9,360 bases of DNA from an uncultured Bacilli bacterium (GTDB lineage: Bacteria > Bacillota_I > Bacilli_A > RF39 > UBA660). The number at the start of each line of letters is the position of its first letter. Positions within the stretch are counted from its first letter, which is position 1. Positions 6,596 through 9,360 of this stretch are shown in pieces. The stretch spans positions 1-9,360 of the forward strand of contig CAQRXS010000050.1 of NCBI GenBank assembly GCA_948874605.1, read 5' to 3'. The notes under the pieces were generated by a model. It had not been told where the DNA came from. It did not search any database and saw nothing but the letters and a program-made list of their open reading frames with translations. Both the position numbers and the translations under genes were made by a program.

Positions 6596-7420
6596 ATGCC
6601 AGAAATTGCTGAAGTTGAAACGGTAAGAAATACTTTAAAATTACGAATATTGAAGAAAAAAATAAAACAAATAAAAATTCATTATAAACCAATTGTTATG
6701 GATGATGAGAAAACAGTAAACCAAACTTTAAAAGGGCAAACAATTGAAGATATAAAACGTATAGGAAAATGGCTGCTTTTTGAAACCGAAACACATTATT
6801 TATTAAGTCATTTAAGAATGGAAGGTAAATTTTTTATAAAAGAAGTATCAGATCCTTTAGAAAAACATGAACACGTTGAAATAATATTTGAAGATAATAC
6901 CGATTTAAGATATCATGATACCAGAAAATTTGGGCGAATGAAACTAGTAGAAAAAGAAAACCTTTATCAATTTGAAGGAATAAAAAAACAAGGAATTGAA
7001 CCAATTGATAAGAAGCTTACGAAAGAATATTTATATGAGAAATTTAAAAAAAAGAAAATTCCAATGAAAACTTTGTTATTAGATCAAACTATCATTAGTG
7101 GACTCGGTAATATTTATGCGGATGAAGTATTATTTGATGCCAAAATATCGCCATTTAAAAAAGGTGAGAAAATCACCTTGAAAGAATGTAGTAAGTTAGT
7201 AGTTTCTGGAAAAAAAATAATTGAAGAAGCAATCAAAATGGGCGGCACAACCATTCGAAGTTATACTTCTTCATTGGGAGTTACTGGTATGTTTCAACAG
7301 CACTTAATGGTTCATAAAAGAGAAGGACATCCTTGTAAAATTTGTAACACCATCATCGAGCGGCAAACGGTTGGGGGAAGAAGTACATACTATTGCCGAA
7401 AATGTCAAAAAGAAAAATAG
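6596..7420 (+). CDS. mutM: Formamidopyrimidine-DNA glycosylase (Fpg/MutM)
   Basis: This bifunctional glycosylase/AP lyase excises 8-oxoguanine and ring-opened purines. The 274-residue protein shows all family marks: the N-terminus MPE with Pro2 as the Schiff-base nucleophile and Glu3 as catalytic acid, Lys58 in GKWLLF, DNA-wedge residues M75, R110 and F112 (MEGKF, TRKFGR), the H2TH helices around LDQTIISGLGNIYADEVLF (162-180), and a C-terminal zinc finger with Cys 247, 250, 267 and 270 and the finger Arg262. The N-terminus reads MPEIAEVE where MPELPEVE is usual. The start is fixed by AAAGGAG (6583-6589), 6 bases before the ATG. It lies 30 bases after polA without a visible promoter, the common polA-mutM arrangement in Bacillota, and ends in a hairpin terminator. 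Identification is firm. Confidence 0.97.
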   Translation: MPEIAEVETVRNTLKLRILKKKIKQIKIHYKPIVMDDEKTVNQTLKGQTIEDIKRIGKWLLFETETHYLLSHLRMEGKFFIKEVSDPLEKHEHVEIIFEDNTDLRYHDTRKFGRMKLVEKENLYQFEGIKKQGIEPIDKKLTKEYLYEKFKKKKIPMKTLLLDQTIISGLGNIYADEVLFDAKISPFKKGEKITLKECSKLVVSGKKIIEEAIKMGGTTIRSYTSSLGVTGMFQQHLMVHKREGHPCKICNTIIERQTVGGRSTYYCRKCQKEK

Positions 7421-7443
7421 GTCTTAAAAACCTATATTTTTTT
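7417..7443. terminator. Bidirectional rho-independent terminator between mutM and spoVS
   Basis: ATAGGT (7417-7422) pairs with ACCTAT (7430-7435) over a 7-base loop. On the + strand a T run follows (7437-7443); on the - strand the hairpin is followed by a T-rich run (complement of the A-rich mutM end). It can serve both convergent genes. The mutM stop codon TAG (7418-7420) lies inside the stem. Confidence 0.75.
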
Positions 7444-7446
7444 ATA

Positions 7447-7707
7447 TTATTTATTAGTAACGATTAATTTCATTGCAGTTTTACTTTCTCCATCAATTAC
7501 AATGTCGTTGAAAGCGGGTATAATAACCAAATTATCGCCACTAGGAGCAACAAATCCACGAGCAATTGCAACTGCTTTAATAGCTTGATTTAAACTTCCA
7601 GCTCCAATTGTCTGAATTTCTACATCATGCTGTTCACGGTAAATATTTGCAATCGCACCCGCAACTTTACTAGGATTAGACTTTGATGAAACTTTTAATA
7701 TTTCCAT
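7447..7707 (-). CDS. spoVS: Stage V sporulation protein S (SpoVS) homologue
   Basis: An 86-residue protein, the same length as Bacillus SpoVS, with its characteristic stretches: MEILKVSSKSNPSKVAGAIA at the N-terminus, IGAGSLNQAIKAVAIARGF and VAPSGDNL in the middle, and PAFNDIVIDGESKTAMKLIV at the end. SpoVS is a small Alba-like, putatively nucleic-acid-binding protein. In B. subtilis it affects septation and spore coat and cortex formation, but homologues also occur in bacteria that do not sporulate, so its presence does not prove sporulation. The start is supported by GGAGG (complement of 7718-7722), 10 bases upstream. It is the last of three leftward genes, 57 bases after the 140-residue gene and separated from it by a weak hairpin, with a possible promoter of its own. 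It ends next to the terminator shared with mutM. Confidence 0.95.
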   Translation of the reverse strand: MEILKVSSKSNPSKVAGAIANIYREQHDVEIQTIGAGSLNQAIKAVAIARGFVAPSGDNLVIIPAFNDIVIDGESKTAMKLIVTNK

Positions 7708-7730
7708 ATTTCTTTAACCTCCAATACTAA

Positions 7731-7759
7731 ACTATATGAAGATTTTTATTTTATATGAA
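7731..7759 (-). promoter_or_regulatory. Possible promoter of spoVS
   Basis: On the - strand TTCATA (complement of 7754-7759), a 17-base spacer, then TATAGT (complement of 7731-7736). Each box has one or two mismatches. The sequence is very A/T-rich, so chance similarity is possible. I see no clear sigma-H consensus. Confidence 0.45.
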
Positions 7760-7782
7760 AAAAACTACTTTAACATAAGTAG
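7758..7782 (-). terminator. Weak hairpin terminator at the end of the 140-residue gene
   Basis: On the - strand CTACTT (from 7782) pairs with AAGTAG (to 7765) across a 6-base loop and is followed by seven T (7764-7758). The stem has six pairs, mostly A-T. The gene's TAG stop (7767-7765) forms the end of the stem. It may attenuate rather than fully stop transcription into spoVS. Confidence 0.5.
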
Positions 7783-8187
7783 AAAAGTTGCTAGGAATAA
7801 TCCTAAATTACAAATAACGAAAATTAAAATAGAAGCGTTCATATATCCAGCTCGTTTATCCAACTTTAATTGTAAAGCTTGTTCTTTATTTTTTTGTTCT
7901 TCGTTTTCCAATCTTTTTTGTTCATCTTTAGGAATAATAGTCATAAGTGTTTCTCCAACACTAATTCTTTCTTGAATATTTGGATTTTTCTCAGTATCTT
8001 GTAATCCTTGTAAAAATTTAATTTCACGATCATAAGTATTCACAATATCTTGATTTCCCGGACTTATATAAGGGCCATATATTTTTGAAAATTTTATATA
8101 ACTTTCAAACTCAGTCACTTTTGTTTCCTCAAGAGGGGTTAAAGTGGGTTTCGTAAATAATTCTCCATAAGTTTTTCTAGTTTCCAT
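7765..8187 (-). CDS. Unrecognised tail-anchored membrane protein
   Basis: A 140-residue protein of unknown family. Residues 1-85 are soluble and mixed in charge. Residues 86-111 (from PKDEQKRLE to KLDKR) are highly charged and look like a coiled-coil or long helix. Residues 114-139 form one hydrophobic segment ending MLK, so the protein is probably anchored by its C-terminus with the bulk in the cytoplasm. No catalytic motif or signal peptide is seen. The start ATG overlaps the end of the 163-residue gene by 11 bases and is preceded by AGGGAG (complement of 8199-8204), 11 bases upstream, indicating translational coupling. spoVS follows. The overlap suggests that the two unknown proteins act together, perhaps as a cytoplasmic protein and its membrane partner; this is inference. 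Confidence 0.85.
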   Translation of the reverse strand: METRKTYGELFTKPTLTPLEETKVTEFESYIKFSKIYGPYISPGNQDIVNTYDREIKFLQGLQDTEKNPNIQERISVGETLMTIIPKDEQKRLENEEQKNKEQALQLKLDKRAGYMNASILIFVICNLGLFLATFLLMLK

Positions 8188-8668
8188 TTTGAATCACACT
8201 CCCTAATTCTTTTAAAGTTACAACACCTTTACTAGATTTAATTTCATTGTAATAATTAATGACTTGTTCAGGACTTTTAGTGTCATAGCGGTATTTTCTT
8301 TTATTTTCATCAATTAAAACTACAAACTCTTGATTGTTCTCGTCAACTTTTATAAGGATATCTAAAACTTTAGGTGACATTTGTAAAACATTTTGTTCTG
8401 CATCTAATATTTCTTTCGTTTGAACATAAAGTTTAATAATTTGAAATAAATCTTCAGATTCTAATTCAGAGGAAACTTTTTCACGAAAATTTTCATTGTA
8501 TAACATTTCAGGTAAATAAAAATTACTAATGTCAATTTGTTCTGTTTGCTCATTATTTTTGTAAACTAAAATATTTTTATCAATACTTAAATTTTCTTTC
8601 AAACGAGGATTATAATTCATCCAAGCCTCTAAATACAATAAATTATCCTTCATAATATTCTCTGTCAT
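8177..8668 (-). CDS. Unrecognised soluble protein
   Basis: A 163-residue, acidic, Glu/Asn/Lys-rich protein without signal peptide, membrane segment or cysteine. I recognise no family. It seems to have two parts: an N-terminal portion to about residue 90 (with ILVYKNNEQTEQIDISNFY and a helical stretch around SSELESEDLFQIIKLY) and a C-terminal portion with beta-strand-like sequence (DILIKVDENNQEFVVLIDENKRKYRYD) followed by a helix. The ATG at 8668 is supported by AAGGGTG (complement of 8676-8682), 7 bases upstream; Met6 is an alternative. It is the first gene of the leftward group and overlaps the tail-anchored protein gene by 11 bases. It has an extended -10 promoter and diverges from sufB. 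Confidence 0.82.
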   Translation of the reverse strand: MTENIMKDNLLYLEAWMNYNPRLKENLSIDKNILVYKNNEQTEQIDISNFYLPEMLYNENFREKVSSELESEDLFQIIKLYVQTKEILDAEQNVLQMSPKVLDILIKVDENNQEFVVLIDENKRKYRYDTKSPEQVINYYNEIKSSKGVVTLKELGSVIQNGN

Positions 8669-8695
8669 ATTAAAACACCCTTATTCTTATAAAAT

Positions 8696-8724
8696 AGTAT
8701 AACATGAAAAAAAAGGATTGAAAA
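8696..8724 (-). promoter_or_regulatory. Promoter of the leftward three-gene group
   Basis: On the - strand TGTTATACT (complement of 8704-8696) is an extended -10 box. TTTTCA (complement of 8719-8724), 17 bases upstream, is a weak -35. It lies back-to-back with the sufB promoter in a 104-base divergent region, where the two -35 boxes are only about 5 bases apart. Confidence 0.6.
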
Positions 8725-8728
8725 GACA

Positions 8729-8757
8729 TTTACATTGTTTTTTAAAATCGTTATAAT
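8729..8757 (+). promoter_or_regulatory. Sigma-A-type promoter of sufB
   Basis: TTTACA (8729-8734), a 17-base spacer and a perfect TATAAT (8752-8757). Transcription is expected to start near 8764, at an in-frame GTG and about 9 bases before the ATG at 8773. There is no Shine-Dalgarno in this interval. Confidence 0.8.
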
Positions 8758-8772
8758 ACTACTGTGATATTT

Positions 8773-9360
8773 ATGAAAGAAAGACTATCAAAAGAATTTA
8801 TAATAGAATTATCAAAGAAAAAAAAAGAGCCAACATGGATGAGAGATTTTCGTATCACTGCATATGAAGAGTTTATGAGGCAAGAAAATCCACATTTTGG
8901 GCCTGCATTAGATTTTTCTTTTGATGATATTTTATACTATAAAAAAACAGAAGATAAAAAAGACAATTGGGAAGAAGTAGACCAAAATACTTATGCGACT
9001 TTTTGTAAGTTAGGCGTTGTAGATGCCGAAAGAAAATATTTAGATGGTGTTTCCAATCAATTAGAAAGCGAAGTAGTTTATCATAAAAATATAACAGATA
9101 AAAATATTATTTTTATGAGCACAGATGAAGCTTTACAAAAACATCCAGAACTTTTTAAAAAATATTTTAATACTTTAGTGGATTATAAAGAAAATAAATA
9201 TACTGCATTAAATGGTGCAGTGTGGAGTGGAGGGTCTTTTATTTATATTCCTCCATATACAAAATTAGATCGTCCTCTTCAAAGCTATTTTCGTATTGAT
9301 ACTGAGAATTTAGGACAATTTGAAAGAACTATTATTATTGTTGATGATTATGCGGAAGTA
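8773..9360 (+). CDS. sufB: Fe-S cluster assembly scaffold SufB (3'-truncated by window end)
   Basis: The first 196 codons of SufB, the scaffold subunit of the SufBCD complex that builds Fe-S clusters in the cytoplasm. Recognised stretches: SKEFIIELSKKKKEPTWM and DFRITAYEEF near the start, LDFSFDDILYY, then KLGVVDAERKYLDGVSNQ, ESEVVYH, ALNGAVWSGGSFIYIP, RPLQSYFRIDTENLGQFERT and IIIVDDYAEV at the edge. The frame is open to base 9360; the C-terminal half and its cluster and SufD-binding residues lie outside. The ATG at 8773 matches where homologues begin, but it has no ribosome binding site. An in-frame GTG at 8764, at the expected transcription start, is an alternative that would add MIF. In many Bacilli sufB is the last gene of sufCDSUB; here it is the first gene after its own promoter, so the local suf order differs or sufB stands apart. 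Confidence 0.95.
   Translation, partial: MKERLSKEFIIELSKKKKEPTWMRDFRITAYEEFMRQENPHFGPALDFSFDDILYYKKTEDKKDNWEEVDQNTYATFCKLGVVDAERKYLDGVSNQLESEVVYHKNITDKNIIFMSTDEALQKHPELFKKYFNTLVDYKENKYTALNGAVWSGGSFIYIPPYTKLDRPLQSYFRIDTENLGQFERTIIIVDDYAEV

Noticed and set aside
7736..7975. Plus-strand open frame of 79 codons opposite the tail-anchored gene
   Set aside because: Antisense to a gene with ribosome binding site and coupled overlap; the peptide is Ser/Cys/Phe-rich, as expected of a reversed frame.

Overview
This window looks like chromosomal DNA of a low-GC Gram-positive bacterium (Bacillota, most likely an anaerobic or gut Bacilli/Erysipelotrichia-like lineage). The reasons are strong A/T bias, AGGAGG-type ribosome binding sites, sigma-A-type promoters with extended -10 boxes, a polA-mutM pair, an SpoVS homologue and a SufB homologue. 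All tryptophan codons I checked are TGG and all eight visible gene stops are TAA or TAG, so the standard bacterial code fits. The lineage is inferred from gene content only.

Layout. 1-3091 (+): the 3' end of one ABC exporter half-transporter and a complete partner gene, overlapping by 8 bases. Together they form a heterodimeric exporter with one degenerate and one canonical ATP site, and the second subunit has a ~195-residue extracellular insertion. A terminator follows. 3171/3180-3911 (+): an unrecognised membrane-anchored protein with its own promoter and terminator. 3989-7420 (+): polA followed by mutM, a DNA repair operon. polA carries an in-frame TAA at codon 55, so only the part from 4286 is openly readable. 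7447-8668 (-): three genes transcribed leftwards, namely two unknown overlapping genes (163 aa, then a 140 aa tail-anchored protein) and then spoVS. A bidirectional hairpin at 7417-7435 separates them from mutM. 8773-9360 (+): the start of sufB, divergent from the 163 aa gene and running off the window.

How the parts fit. PolA and MutM belong to base-excision and gap repair. MutM removes oxidised purines and Pol I fills the gap, while its 5' nuclease removes flaps; the stop codon would destroy that nuclease while leaving the polymerase. SufB begins the Fe-S cluster assembly module. SpoVS and the two unknown proteins may be linked to sporulation or cell-envelope development, but this rests on position only.

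Most worth checking: (1) the polA nonsense codon; (2) two unrelated genes (3171 and sufB) share the arrangement TATAAT-6 nt-GTGATNTNTATGAAA with no Shine-Dalgarno, suggesting leaderless or very-short-leader mRNAs; (3) the repeated extracellular insertion in the ABC exporter; (4) the unknown gene pair upstream of spoVS. There is no gene-free stretch above 300 bases, and I see no tRNA, rRNA, CRISPR array or insertion sequence.
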